Shown in pieces: positions 17,530 to 26,071 of a DNA stretch of 64,000 nt. The stretch's first letter is position 1, and every line of letters begins with the position of its first letter. Origin of the DNA: Flavobacteriaceae bacterium PS02334 (GTDB taxonomy: Bacteria > Bacteroidota > Bacteroidia > Flavobacteriales > Flavobacteriaceae); NCBI GenBank assembly GCA_029959295.1, contig JASCOH010000004.1:1-64000 (forward strand). The letters run 5' to 3'. The notes under the pieces were generated by a model. That model did no database searches and was not told the origin of the DNA. It saw only the letters and a list, made by a program, of their open reading frames with translations. Position numbers and translations under genes: made by a program.

Positions 17530-18996
17530 ATGCTCAAGCAATTTTTACAACTTAAATTATCACAGAAATTATCTCCGCAGCAAATCCAGCTGATGAAGTT
17601 AATTCAATTGCCTACGCAAGCTTTTGAACAGCGTTTAAAAGAAGAAATGGTCGAAAATCCTGCGTTGGAAGCGGGAAAAGAAGAAGATGAATATGAAAAA
17701 GACGAATTCGAAAATGAAGAATATGATGATTATGATGAATTCGAAAACGACAGAATCGATGCTGAAGACATCAACATCGACGAATATTTAAGCAATGATG
17801 AAACGCCAGATTACAAACTTCAGGCGAATAATTATAGCGATGACGACGAAGACAGAAGCATGCCTTTTGCCGCGCCGGTAAGTTTCCACCAAGATTTGAT
17901 TAATCAATTGAATACTTTTATCTTAAATGATGAAGAGCGCGAAATTGCTGAATTTTTAGTCGGAAGCATCGATGATATGGGTTACATCCGCAGAAGTATT
18001 CCTGATATTGTAGACGATATGGCGTTTACGCAGGGAATTTATACGGATGAAAAAAATGTGGAGAAAATCCTTCATATTATCCATGAATTAGAACCTTCGG
18101 GAGTCGGCGCAAGAGATTTGCAAGAATGTCTTTTGTTGCAATTAAAACACAAAACTCCGACGGAAGCTGTGGATTTGGCGATCGATGTTTTAGAACACCA
18201 ATTCGAAGCTTTTACGAAGAAACATTACGATAAACTACTCCAGAAATATGGCGTTTCTCAAGACCAATTGAAAAAAGCAATTGACGAAATTGAGAAATTA
18301 AACCCAAAACCAGGAGGCGCTTTTACCGGAAATAATAAAATGGTAGAACACGTTGTTCCTGATTTTACCATAAGAATTGTCGAAGGCGAATTGGAACTTT
18401 CATTAAACGGAAGAAACGCGCCAGAACTTCACATTTCGAAAGATTATCAAGAAATGATGCAGACTTACAAAGCGTCTCGCGATAAATCAAACCAGCAAAA
18501 AGAAGCCGTTCAGTTCATTAAACAAAAGTTGGATTCTGCCAAATGGTTCATCGATGCGATTCGACAAAGGCAAGAAACTTTGTTTGTGACGATGAATGCC
18601 ATCATGCATTATCAGGAGGAATTTTTCCTTGACGGCGATGAAACCAAACTGAAACCGATGATCTTAAAAGACATCGCAGATATGGTTGGTTTGGATATTT
18701 CGACCGTTTCTCGTGTGGCAAACAGCAAATATGTGGAAACGCCCTATGGAACAAAATTGATCAAGGAATTCTTTTCTGAAGCCATGAAAAATGACCAAGG
18801 CGAAGATGTTTCTACGCTTGAAATCAAGAAAATTTTACAGAATGTTATCGAGGAAGAAGACAAGCACAAACCGCTTCCAGATGATCAATTGGCTGATATT
18901 TTAAAGGAAAAAGGATATCCGATTGCTAGAAGAACTATTGCAAAATATAGGGAACAGCTTGATATTCCGGTAGCGAGAATGAGAAAGAAAATGTAA
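17530..18996 (+). CDS. rpoN: RNA polymerase sigma-54 factor
   Basis: A 488-residue alternative sigma factor requiring enhancer-binding ATPases. Region I (LKQFLQLKLSQKLSPQQIQLMKLIQLPTQ and similar, residues ~1-40) is Gln/Leu-rich and binds activators. An unusually acidic region II linker follows (residues ~55-110, many Asp/Glu/Tyr). Region III contains the core-binding domain (FLVGSIDDMGYIRRSIPDIV), a helix-turn-helix (LKDIADMVGLDISTVSRVAN) and the C-terminal RpoN box (ARRTIAKYREQLDIPVARM). No partner enhancer-binding protein gene is adjacent. Confidence 0.97.
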   Translation: MLKQFLQLKLSQKLSPQQIQLMKLIQLPTQAFEQRLKEEMVENPALEAGKEEDEYEKDEFENEEYDDYDEFENDRIDAEDINIDEYLSNDETPDYKLQANNYSDDDEDRSMPFAAPVSFHQDLINQLNTFILNDEEREIAEFLVGSIDDMGYIRRSIPDIVDDMAFTQGIYTDEKNVEKILHIIHELEPSGVGARDLQECLLLQLKHKTPTEAVDLAIDVLEHQFEAFTKKHYDKLLQKYGVSQDQLKKAIDEIEKLNPKPGGAFTGNNKMVEHVVPDFTIRIVEGELELSLNGRNAPELHISKDYQEMMQTYKASRDKSNQQKEAVQFIKQKLDSAKWFIDAIRQRQETLFVTMNAIMHYQEEFFLDGDETKLKPMILKDIADMVGLDISTVSRVANSKYVETPYGTKLIKEFFSEAMKNDQGEDVSTLEIKKILQNVIEEEDKHKPLPDDQLADILKEKGYPIARRTIAKYREQLDIPVARMRKKM

Positions 18997-19052
18997 TAAA
19001 TTTTAAAATCTGAAGTTATAAAAACAAAGAATTATCTTGCAAAAATCATTTT

Positions 19053-19940
19053 ATGAAATTTTACCTTCAGGTTTTCTTATTCTTTTTCACAATTCAAAAT
19101 TTTGCCCAAATCAACGCAAAAGTTCAAGACAGCGTTACTAAAAAACCACTTCCTTATGTCAATATTTGGGTTGAAAATGAAAACATCGGAGCAACTTCTG
19201 AAGAAAATGGAGTTTTTGTAATTTCAAATGAGGCTTTAAACAAAACACTGATTCTGTTGTGTATTGGTTATGAAAAAAAAGCCATAAAACTTTCTGAAAA
19301 TAACCAGGTATTTTATTTAAAAGAAGCTGTTCAACAGCTTAATGAAGTTGTAATTGAGTCTCAAAAAAAGACCATTTTCAATACAATTTCTACTTTTAAT
19401 TTAGAAGAAGCAACAACCGGTTTTGGCATTCAGCTGGCGCCTTGGATTGTTGGCCGTTATTTTGAATATAACAAAGACTACGAAAAAACTCCTTATTTAA
19501 ACAAGATAAAATTCGCTACAAACAGCAATATAAAAAATGCCCAATTCAAGATGGTTTTATATGTTGCTGATGAAAATGGAGCTCCAGGAGCTTATCTTTA
19601 TAATGAAGATATTATTTTTTCAGTACCAAAAGGACTGAAAGAAACTACTGTAGATTTATCAAAATATAAAATTGTTTTTCCTGAAAACGGCCTATTCATT
19701 GCCTTTGAATGGCTGACTATCGAAAACAATAAATACAAATATAAATTGAAAGAATTCAATAGCGACAGCTACAAAACAGCCTATCGTTATGAACCGACTT
19801 TGTCTGCATTTACTACAGAAAAATTTGGAAATACATGGATTTACACAAATGCCCATTGGAGAAAGTCAACTGCATTATCGATTGGAAAAGATAAAGGTTC
19901 TTTTACTACATTGGCCATCGAAACAATACTTTCCAATTAA
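19053..19940 (+). CDS. Exported CarboxypepD_reg-like domain protein, function unknown
   Basis: A 295-residue protein with a signal peptide (MKFYLQVFLFFFTIQNFAQ). A carboxypeptidase-regulatory-like beta-sandwich spans residues ~20-100 (INAKVQDSVTKKPLPYVNIW ... NEVVIESQKK). This is the domain that usually sits in front of TonB receptors, but here no plug or barrel follows. The remaining ~190 residues are beta-rich and resemble no family I recognise. It is followed by a PAP2-like membrane protein gene only 12 nt downstream, suggesting one operon. The location is probably periplasmic or at the outer membrane. Confidence 0.75.
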   Translation: MKFYLQVFLFFFTIQNFAQINAKVQDSVTKKPLPYVNIWVENENIGATSEENGVFVISNEALNKTLILLCIGYEKKAIKLSENNQVFYLKEAVQQLNEVVIESQKKTIFNTISTFNLEEATTGFGIQLAPWIVGRYFEYNKDYEKTPYLNKIKFATNSNIKNAQFKMVLYVADENGAPGAYLYNEDIIFSVPKGLKETTVDLSKYKIVFPENGLFIAFEWLTIENNKYKYKLKEFNSDSYKTAYRYEPTLSAFTTEKFGNTWIYTNAHWRKSTALSIGKDKGSFTTLAIETILSN

Positions 19941-19952
19941 GAAAAAGAAAAT

Positions 19953-20558
19953 TTGAAAAAATTCCTAGCTACATTTTCTTATGTTTTTCACCCGATGTTT
20001 ATCTCGGTTTATGCCGTTTTGCTTTATTTTTTTCTAACAGACAGATATCATTCTTACCAAGAATTATTTCTGATTATGGTTCAGATAATTATCTTGACAA
20101 TTCTAATTCCGATTTCAATATTCTACTTTTTAATGACACTTGGAAAAGCAGATTCTATAATGATCAAGCAGATTTCACAACGGAAAATTCCGCTTTTTGT
20201 GAATGCGATTTTGCTTTACATTTTAATTACGCAAAGCATCAGGGTTGAAATTATCCCGGAACTTTATTATTTTTTCTTCGGAGCTTTGGCAAGTACAATC
20301 CTGACTTTTTTATTGATTTTTGCCAATTTAAAAGCAAGCATTCATATGGTTGGAATCAGCGCATTGACAGTTTTCATAATCGGATTCAGCCTTCACACGC
20401 AAAGCAATCATATTTATCTCGTCGCAAGTTTTTTATTAATAACCGGGCTTGTGGCAACTTCCAGATTATCTATGAAAGCGCACGATAGCAAAGAATTAAT
20501 TGCTGGTTTTCTAGTAGGTGTTTTGCCTCAAATCAGCCTTTTATATTTTTGGCTATAA
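19953..20558 (+). CDS. Multi-pass membrane protein, PAP2-superfamily-like
   Basis: A 201-residue protein with about six transmembrane helices. It starts at TTG (TTGAAAAAATTC), 12 nt after the preceding stop. The C-terminal part has ATSRLSMKAHDSKELIAGFLVG, resembling the last conserved region of PAP2 phosphatase-like membrane proteins (SR-x5-H-x5-E spacing). The first PAP2 catalytic motif (KxxxxxxRP) is not obvious, although GKADSIMIKQISQRKIP is comparable. Enzymatic activity is therefore uncertain. Its stop overlaps the convergent beta-barrel gene by 6 nt. Confidence 0.68.
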   Translation: MKKFLATFSYVFHPMFISVYAVLLYFFLTDRYHSYQELFLIMVQIIILTILIPISIFYFLMTLGKADSIMIKQISQRKIPLFVNAILLYILITQSIRVEIIPELYYFFFGALASTILTFLLIFANLKASIHMVGISALTVFIIGFSLHTQSNHIYLVASFLLITGLVATSRLSMKAHDSKELIAGFLVGVLPQISLLYFWL

Positions 20559-21365
20559 AATATAAAACATCAATCCGATATTTAAAGTATTCATATCGAT
20601 GGATTTTCCATCCAATTTAGCTTCAGATTTCAAAAGTGAATTCAAGCCGTAATAGGCGTGAAAATTCCAAGTATTGTAACCAAATGAAACATATGCTCCA
20701 TATTGGAATTTATTGAAATCATCATTTCCAAAATACTTAAAAGTTTCTTCCGGACCTGTAAATTTTGACTTATTCAAGAACAAATAGCTCAGTTTAAAAC
20801 CTGTATAAATTCGCCAAAAACGATGGCTTTGGATTGTGGAGGTTCGCCATCTAAATTCAATCGGAAGATCAAGATAATGCAAGGCAAATTTATTTTTATC
20901 AAAATCATTATCGATTTCATAATTAAATTTTCCGTCAATTTCTGTGATTTTTAAATTTTGGCGAAAATCATTCATCGAATAGCCAAGACCAATTGCAATG
21001 GCATGATTTCTTGTTTTATTCAAAGGGAAATCTCTCAAAAAACCAATATGCAAACCTGAAGAAAACGAATTTTGACTCAAGCCTTTTGGCCTATTTTGCA
21101 GTAAATTGTAAGTCAAACCAATATAAAATTGGTCCTCGCGATACAAAGAATCCATGACTGTCACCGTAATTCTTGTGGAATCACTTTTGCGTTTTGCATC
21201 TTCAATTTCCTGCTGGTCAACAATTTTCTGATTGTCAAGATTTTCCTTAATCCTTTCTTGCTCTTCACGTTCCTGCGCCTCCTTGATCTGTTGATTTGTC
21301 ACAGGATCTTGCGCATAAATTGCAGAAATAGAGAAGAATAAAAGTAATGTCAGAAATTTTTTCAT
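20553..21365 (-). CDS. Outer-membrane beta-barrel protein, PorT-like
   Basis: A 270-residue exported protein with a signal peptide (MKKFLTLLLFFSISAIYAQ). A charged helical segment follows (EAQEREEQERIKENLDNQKI, residues ~30-60), then an eight-stranded-type barrel of alternating aromatic and hydrophobic strands (FYIGLTYNLL, AIAIGLGYSMN, LDLPIEFRW, YGAYVSFGYNTW) ending in NIGLMFYIL. It resembles PorT-family barrels of Bacteroidota, whose best-known member is a T9SS component. There is no neighbourhood support that this one acts in T9SS. Confidence 0.75.
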   Translation of the reverse strand: MKKFLTLLLFFSISAIYAQDPVTNQQIKEAQEREEQERIKENLDNQKIVDQQEIEDAKRKSDSTRITVTVMDSLYREDQFYIGLTYNLLQNRPKGLSQNSFSSGLHIGFLRDFPLNKTRNHAIAIGLGYSMNDFRQNLKITEIDGKFNYEIDNDFDKNKFALHYLDLPIEFRWRTSTIQSHRFWRIYTGFKLSYLFLNKSKFTGPEETFKYFGNDDFNKFQYGAYVSFGYNTWNFHAYYGLNSLLKSEAKLDGKSIDMNTLNIGLMFYIL

Positions 21366-21470
21366 AGCGTCAGATTGCGTGAATAAAAGTAATAAAAAAA
21401 TGGCACCTTAAAAAATGGTTTCTGAAATAAGAAGAAAGCATTTCAGTCTTTAGGTCTGCGTAATCTTTGC

Positions 21471-21478
21471 TATCTTTG
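21471..21478 (+). promoter_or_regulatory. Putative -7 promoter of lpxH
   Basis: TATCTTTG is an exact TAnnTTTG match 19 nt before the TTG start at 21498. Confidence 0.55.
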
Positions 21479-21497
21479 AATTTTAAATTACGAAATT

Positions 21498-22253
21498 TTG
21501 ACTTCAAACACAAAAATATACTTCGCATCTGACCAACATTTTGGCGCTCCCACAGCAGAATTGAGTTTTCCAAGGGAAAAGAAATTTGTAGCTTGGCTTG
21601 ACGAAATCAAGAAAGATGCGACCGCTTTGTTTTTATTGGGTGATTTATTTGATTTTTGGTTTGAATACAAAACCGTTGTCCCAAAAGGTTTTGTACGTGT
21701 TTTAGGAAAATTGGCAGAACTTCGTGATGCTGGAATTCCTATTTATTTCTTCGTAGGAAACCACGATTTGTGGATGGAAGATTACTTTCAAAAAGAGTTA
21801 GACATTCCAGTTTATCATACTACGAAAGAATTCACTTTTGACAACAAACTCTTCTTAATCGGCCACGGCGACGGACTTGGTCCTGGCGACAAAGGCTATA
21901 AAAGAATGAAAAAAGTTTTTACGAATCCGTTTTCAAAATGGCTTTTCAGATGGCTTCATCCTGATTTAGGCGTTCGATTGGCGCAATATTTATCTGTAAA
22001 AAACAAGCTGATTTCTGGCGATGAAGACGTTGTTTATTTAGGAGAAGAAAAAGAATGGCTGGTTTTATATTCCAAAAGAAAGCTGGAAACCAAACATTAT
22101 GACTATTTCATTTTTGGTCACAGACACTTGCCGATGACGATAAAAGTGGGAGAAAATTCTACGTATGCCAACTTAGGCGACTGGATTGGGTATTTTACCT
22201 ACGGCGTTTTTGATGGAGAAAAGTTTGAGTTGAAAGAATATAAAAAGGATTAA
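21498..22253 (+). CDS. lpxH: UDP-2,3-diacylglucosamine diphosphatase
   Basis: Hydrolyses UDP-2,3-diacylglucosamine to lipid X and UMP in lipid A synthesis, at the inner-membrane surface. The 251-residue calcineurin-like phosphoesterase shows all metal-site motifs: SDQHFG (DxH), LLGDLFDFWF (GDxxD), FVGNHDLWM (GNHD), LIGHGDGLGPGD and FGHRHLP. The start is TTG (MTSNTKIYFASDQHFG); no ATG lies between the promoter and DQH. The stop overlaps the convergent small gene at 22250 by 4 nt. Bacteroidota LpxH enzymes are well established. Confidence 0.92.
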   Translation: MTSNTKIYFASDQHFGAPTAELSFPREKKFVAWLDEIKKDATALFLLGDLFDFWFEYKTVVPKGFVRVLGKLAELRDAGIPIYFFVGNHDLWMEDYFQKELDIPVYHTTKEFTFDNKLFLIGHGDGLGPGDKGYKRMKKVFTNPFSKWLFRWLHPDLGVRLAQYLSVKNKLISGDEDVVYLGEEKEWLVLYSKRKLETKHYDYFIFGHRHLPMTIKVGENSTYANLGDWIGYFTYGVFDGEKFELKEYKKD

Positions 22254-22603
22254 TTCTGGCAGACATCATCCAAATAATCTTTCAATTGTATTTGAAAAAT
22301 CGTCCCCTCGACCAAATCTTTAATTTGCAGTAATTCATCCATAGAAACGGCCAAATCAATTTGCTGTAAAGGTGTTTTCAATAGAAACTTGTGGCATTTT
22401 CTTTGAAATTGGCATCCATTGCAATTCATCTCTTCACAAGTTGCATCAATATTATCTGCAAAAACAGTCAATTCTTCTTTTGAGAAATAAAATCCGGTTT
22501 CCTTAAAAACCAATTGCACTTTGCTTTTCAAAACTTTTTTTTCCTTTTTCCAATGAAAAGCGACACCAAAATCATTAAAATAGATTTGCTCAATTTCTTT
22601 CAT
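22250..22603 (-). CDS. Conserved small protein with a cysteine cluster, function unknown
   Basis: A 117-residue protein when started at MKEIEQIYFNDFG (ATG at 22603). An upstream in-frame Met at 22624 adds only seven residues and looks less likely. The centre carries CEEMNCNGCQFQRKCHKFLL (four Cys in a C-x5-C-x2-C-x6-C arrangement, with His), which could bind a metal or iron-sulfur cluster. There is no signal peptide or membrane segment. I recognise it as a Flavobacteria-type hypothetical but know no function. It overlaps the lpxH stop by 4 nt on the other strand. Confidence 0.75.
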   Translation of the reverse strand: MKEIEQIYFNDFGVAFHWKKEKKVLKSKVQLVFKETGFYFSKEELTVFADNIDATCEEMNCNGCQFQRKCHKFLLKTPLQQIDLAVSMDELLQIKDLVEGTIFQIQLKDYLDDVCQN

Positions 22604-22690
22604 AACCTGAATTATTTCAAACAAATATAATAATTATTTAAAATGATTCTAAATTATTTTTTAAGAAATTAGTCATTAGGCAAATCATTT

Positions 22691-23392
22691 TTATTCAAGT
22701 TTAAATGTTGCTTTCAATTCAGTTTCTATTTTTATTTTTTCAAATTCAATATTTACTGGTTCATATTTTTCTTTTTCTTGTAGACTTTTTGCTCCACGAA
22801 TTTGAATGCCAGCAACTCGACCACTCAACATATTTACAATATTGCTAAAATCAGAAATATAAATGGCATTTCCGATTTTTTGGTTCAAAGGTTTTGTCAT
22901 TGCTATTGCTTGATTTTTTGCTTTTAAAATAGCTTTACCTTTTAAAAGTAAAATCATCTCTTCTGCTTTTGAATATTCAGTTTTTTCTAGAACAACATTT
23001 GATATTTCAATTTCTTCTAACGCAATAATTACTTTTCCAGCAATTTTTGCATTATAGACAAGTAAAGTATAGTTTTTGTTTTTTAAAATATCCTGTTGCT
23101 TTAAAAAATATTTTTTGTAATTACTGGATAAGTCATTTAGAGTCAATTGCTTTTCAGTTGTAATACCCAAAGATTTTAGCTTTTCATCCATTTTTGTTTC
23201 TAATTCTTCAACTGATATTTTTCCCTTGGTATCTTTTTCGGTTATAGAAATATTTAAAAAAATTCTATCAGGAATTACTAAAGTGTCAACTTTTGCTGAC
23301 GTCTCAATATATGCTTGATCTATAAAGTTCTTGTTTTGAGAAAAAGATTTTGTAAATAATAAAACTAGAAATATCAAAAATATTTTTTTCAT
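22691..23392 (-). CDS. SIMPL (DUF541) domain periplasmic protein
   Basis: A 233-residue exported protein. It has a signal peptide (MKKIFLIFLVLLFTKSFSQ) and then a SIMPL/DUF541 domain: ETSAKVDTLVIPDRIFLNISI near residue 32, and a final strand KIKIETELKATFKL. SIMPL proteins are periplasmic or surface proteins of ill-defined role. Near residues ~189-202 sits LSGRVAGIQIRG, which closely resembles the plug-domain signature of SusC-type TonB receptors and is unexpected here. It is monocistronic or last in the recJ direction. Confidence 0.85.
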   Translation of the reverse strand: MKKIFLIFLVLLFTKSFSQNKNFIDQAYIETSAKVDTLVIPDRIFLNISITEKDTKGKISVEELETKMDEKLKSLGITTEKQLTLNDLSSNYKKYFLKQQDILKNKNYTLLVYNAKIAGKVIIALEEIEISNVVLEKTEYSKAEEMILLLKGKAILKAKNQAIAMTKPLNQKIGNAIYISDFSNIVNMLSGRVAGIQIRGAKSLQEKEKYEPVNIEFEKIKIETELKATFKLE

Positions 23393-23497
23393 AATGTTAA
23401 AGGGTGTTTATTTTATAAGATGACCTTTTACTCTAAAAGGTTGGAATTGCAATAAATATTTTCTTTAATTTCCAATTTTCTTCAAAATATCGACCAA

Positions 23498-25189
23498 CTA
23501 TTGCCTTATATCGCGAAGTCGCATTTGCAAACTCACATTTCCATTATATTCGTTTTCGTCAATAGAATAAACCGCTTGAAATAATTGTCTGTTTGCTGTC
23601 AGATTTAATTTATCGCCGATTTTAAACCCAATCGCTGCGATTCCTTCTGAATTTCCTTGCTTTACAAAAAGCTTTAAATGTTCGTCATCTTTCCCAATTT
23701 TTTTTCCAAAACCAGTATCAATCAAATCTTTCGTCAAGAAAATCGGAGTCATATTCATTGGGCCAAATGGCTCGAATTGCTTTAAAATACGGATAAATCT
23801 TTCGTTAATATCAGTCAAATTAATTTCGGCATCAATCAATATTTCCGGAATCAGAAGTTCTTCGGTTATCGTTTCAGAAACTACTTTCTCAAATTGATTT
23901 TTGAAATTTTCAAACTGATCTTCCTTTAAAGTCAATCCTGCGGCGTACATGTGTCCTCCAAATTGCTCCAAATAATCGGAACAAGCTTCTAATGCATTGT
24001 AAACGTCAAAATCTTTCACAGAACGCGCCGAAGCTGCTAATTTATCACCGCTTTTTGTAAACACCAAAGTCGGACGGTAATAAGTTTCAATCAATCGCGA
24101 AGCCACGATTCCGATAACGCCTTTGTGCCAATCTTCTTGATAAACAACCGTCGAAAATCTTTTTTCTTCCTTATTTGTAGTAATTTGAGAAAGCGCTTCA
24201 ATCGTGATTTGCTTGTCTAATTCTTTTCTACCTGAATTAAAAGTTTCAATTTCTTTGGCAAATGCTTCGGCCTCTTCAATCCCAAATTCTGTCAAAAGCT
24301 GCACCGCATAATTTCCGTGTTTTATTCTTCCCGCAGCATTAATTCTTGGCGCAATAATAAAAACAACATCGGTAATTGTGAGCTCTTTTTTCTTTACATT
24401 TTGAGTAATTGCCTTGAAACCCGGACGCGGATTGGAGTTGATTACATCCAAACCAAATTTCGCCAAAATCCTATTTTCGCCCGTAATAGGAACAATATCA
24501 GCACCAATTGCCGTGGCAACTAAATCTAAATACGGAATCAAATCTTCAATCGTCTGATTTCTATTTTGGCCTAGAGCTTGGATCAATTTAAAACCAATCC
24601 CACAACCGCAAAGCTCATCATATGGATAATCGCAATCTTGTCTTTTTGGATCTAAAATAGCCACGGCCTCCGGCAAAGAATTCCCCGGACGGTGGTGATC
24701 GCAAATCACAAAATCGATGTTTTTCGCATTCGCGTAAGCAATGTGATCGATGGATTTTATACCGCAATCCAATGCAATGATCAGTGAAATTTCATTGTCT
24801 TCAGCATAGTCTATTCCTTTATACGAAATGCCGTAACCCTCGTCATAGCGATCCGGAATATAAGTATCCACATTTGGATAAAAACTTTTTAAGTAGGAAG
24901 AAACCAAGGAAACTGCAGTCGTTCCATCGACATCATAATCTCCGAAAACCAAAATTCGTTCTTGATTTTGAATTGCTTTTTCAATTCGAAGAACGGCTTT
25001 GTCCATATCTTTCATCAGATAAGGATCGTGTAAATCTTCTAATTTTGGTCTAAAAAATTGCCTCGCTTCTTCAAAAGTTTTAATGTCGCGCTGTACCAAA
25101 AGTGTGGCAGTCAGCTCGTCAACATTTAAGGAATTTTGCAGGCTTTTTACTTTTTCTGAATCGGGTTTTGGTTTTAAGTTCCAACGCAT
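23498..25189 (-). CDS. recJ: Single-stranded-DNA-specific 5'-3' exonuclease RecJ
   Basis: A 563-residue DHH-superfamily nuclease acting in recombination, mismatch repair and base-excision repair. The N-terminal DHH domain has VFGDYDVDGTTAV (residues ~82-93), IIALDCGIKS and the eponymous VICDHHRPG. The DHHA1 domain contains ARSVKDFDVYNALEAC and EQFGGHMYAAGLTL (GGH motif). The OB fold lies at the C-terminus (FLTKDLIDTGFGKKIG). Length is typical. It reads in the same direction as the HopJ-like gene only 26 nt upstream. Confidence 0.97.
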   Translation of the reverse strand: MRWNLKPKPDSEKVKSLQNSLNVDELTATLLVQRDIKTFEEARQFFRPKLEDLHDPYLMKDMDKAVLRIEKAIQNQERILVFGDYDVDGTTAVSLVSSYLKSFYPNVDTYIPDRYDEGYGISYKGIDYAEDNEISLIIALDCGIKSIDHIAYANAKNIDFVICDHHRPGNSLPEAVAILDPKRQDCDYPYDELCGCGIGFKLIQALGQNRNQTIEDLIPYLDLVATAIGADIVPITGENRILAKFGLDVINSNPRPGFKAITQNVKKKELTITDVVFIIAPRINAAGRIKHGNYAVQLLTEFGIEEAEAFAKEIETFNSGRKELDKQITIEALSQITTNKEEKRFSTVVYQEDWHKGVIGIVASRLIETYYRPTLVFTKSGDKLAASARSVKDFDVYNALEACSDYLEQFGGHMYAAGLTLKEDQFENFKNQFEKVVSETITEELLIPEILIDAEINLTDINERFIRILKQFEPFGPMNMTPIFLTKDLIDTGFGKKIGKDDEHLKLFVKQGNSEGIAAIGFKIGDKLNLTANRQLFQAVYSIDENEYNGNVSLQMRLRDIRQ

Positions 25190-25215
25190 TTTTGTATGGT
25201 GTTTATTTTTCTGGA

Positions 25216-25572
25216 TTAAAATATTTTACTTTTTTCTAGTAACGCTTCACCTTCAAAATGAATTCCGTCCCAACTAAATTGCATAAAATTCCGAATGTTT
25301 TGATGGTCATTCCCATCGGGATTTTTCAGTACATCTTCAAAATAATAACTCCCGAAGCAAGCCAAAGTCGCTTCTTCTGAAAGATTTTGCAGTTTTGCGA
25401 AAGAAAAAATCTTGCAAGAACCGTTATTTTCTCCAGTATTATTATGTTGATTTCCATTTTTGAAAGCAGTCGGTTCAAAATCATAATTTTCTTCGATGAC
25501 ATTTATCGCGTCTTGAAAAGTTATTGATTTCGGATTTTCTTGAAGTTGTTTTAAAAAAGAAACAGTATTCAT
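25216..25572 (-). CDS. HopJ type III effector-family protein
   Basis: A 118-residue cytosolic protein. It matches the HopJ family (FEPTAFKNGNQHNNTGENNG ... CFGSYYFEDVLKNPDGNDHQNIRNFM). The name comes from a Pseudomonas effector, but the family is widespread in free-living bacteria. No type III secretion genes are present here, so an effector role should not be assumed. It sits between osmC-like and recJ genes, one nucleotide from the former, and is probably co-transcribed. Confidence 0.87.
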   Translation of the reverse strand: MNTVSFLKQLQENPKSITFQDAINVIEENYDFEPTAFKNGNQHNNTGENNGSCKIFSFAKLQNLSEEATLACFGSYYFEDVLKNPDGNDHQNIRNFMQFSWDGIHFEGEALLEKSKIF

Positions 25573-25573
25573 T

Positions 25574-25996
25574 TTATTGATTGAAATAATTAATTTTCAC
25601 TTCCACTTTTGCAAAATGACGAAACATTTCCATCACGCCACAATATTTTTCTACGGATAAATCCACAATTTTCTGAAGTTTTGTTTGGTCTAGATCTTTT
25701 CCGTAGAAATTGTAATCGACACGAACGGTATGATAGAATTTCGGATGTTCTTCGGTCAAATCGCCTTCTACATCAATTGTAAAAGTATCGATTTCGGCAC
25801 GCATTTTTTCAACCAGCGAAGCAATATCAATTCCGGTACAACCCGCAAGCGAAGCCAGCATCATTGACTTTGGACGAAGTCCGTCGTTATTTCCTCCAAA
25901 TTCTGCATCAGAATCCATCTTGATCAAACCACCAGGATTTGTAGATTCAAAAGACATTTTACCGAGCCATTTTGTTTTTACTTGGTGTGTGTTCAT
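25574..25996 (-). CDS. OsmC-family protein
   Basis: A 140-residue OsmC/Ohr-fold protein beginning MNTHQVKTKWLGKMSFES. The upstream in-frame Met at 26050 would add 18 residues not matching the family. The conserved cysteine lies in LASLAGCTGIDIASLVEKMR. The second typical cysteine falls in VEKYCGVMEMFRHFAKVEVK. Members reduce organic hydroperoxides or act in stress responses; this subgroup (YhfA-like) is not well characterised. It lies in a run of same-strand genes (rsmI, osmC-like, hopJ-like, recJ). Confidence 0.88.
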   Translation of the reverse strand: MNTHQVKTKWLGKMSFESTNPGGLIKMDSDAEFGGNNDGLRPKSMMLASLAGCTGIDIASLVEKMRAEIDTFTIDVEGDLTEEHPKFYHTVRVDYNFYGKDLDQTKLQKIVDLSVEKYCGVMEMFRHFAKVEVKINYFNQ

Positions 25997-26039
25997 AAAT
26001 TGAAATTTAAAGATTGAAGGATTAAAAAATTGCAAAATT

Positions 26040-26070
26040 TCCTTGCGCAAAAAATCTGTGAAATCTGTGT
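26040..26070. repeat. CACAGATTTCACAGATTTTTT-type intergenic repeat fragment
   Basis: The minus strand reads ACACAGATTTCACAGATTTT, similar to tracts at about 15727-15767 and 53590-53617. It lies in the gap just downstream of the rsmI stop. Confidence 0.5.
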
Positions 26071-26071
26071 T

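Noticed and set aside
23423-23441. 8-bp hairpin between the recJ and SIMPL genes as a terminator
   Set aside because: A perfect short stem (ACCTTTTA/TAAAAGGT) exists but no T run follows on the minus strand.
25216-25572. HopJ family match taken as evidence of type III secretion
   Set aside because: No secretion genes nearby, and the family is common in non-pathogenic bacteria; only the family name is retained.
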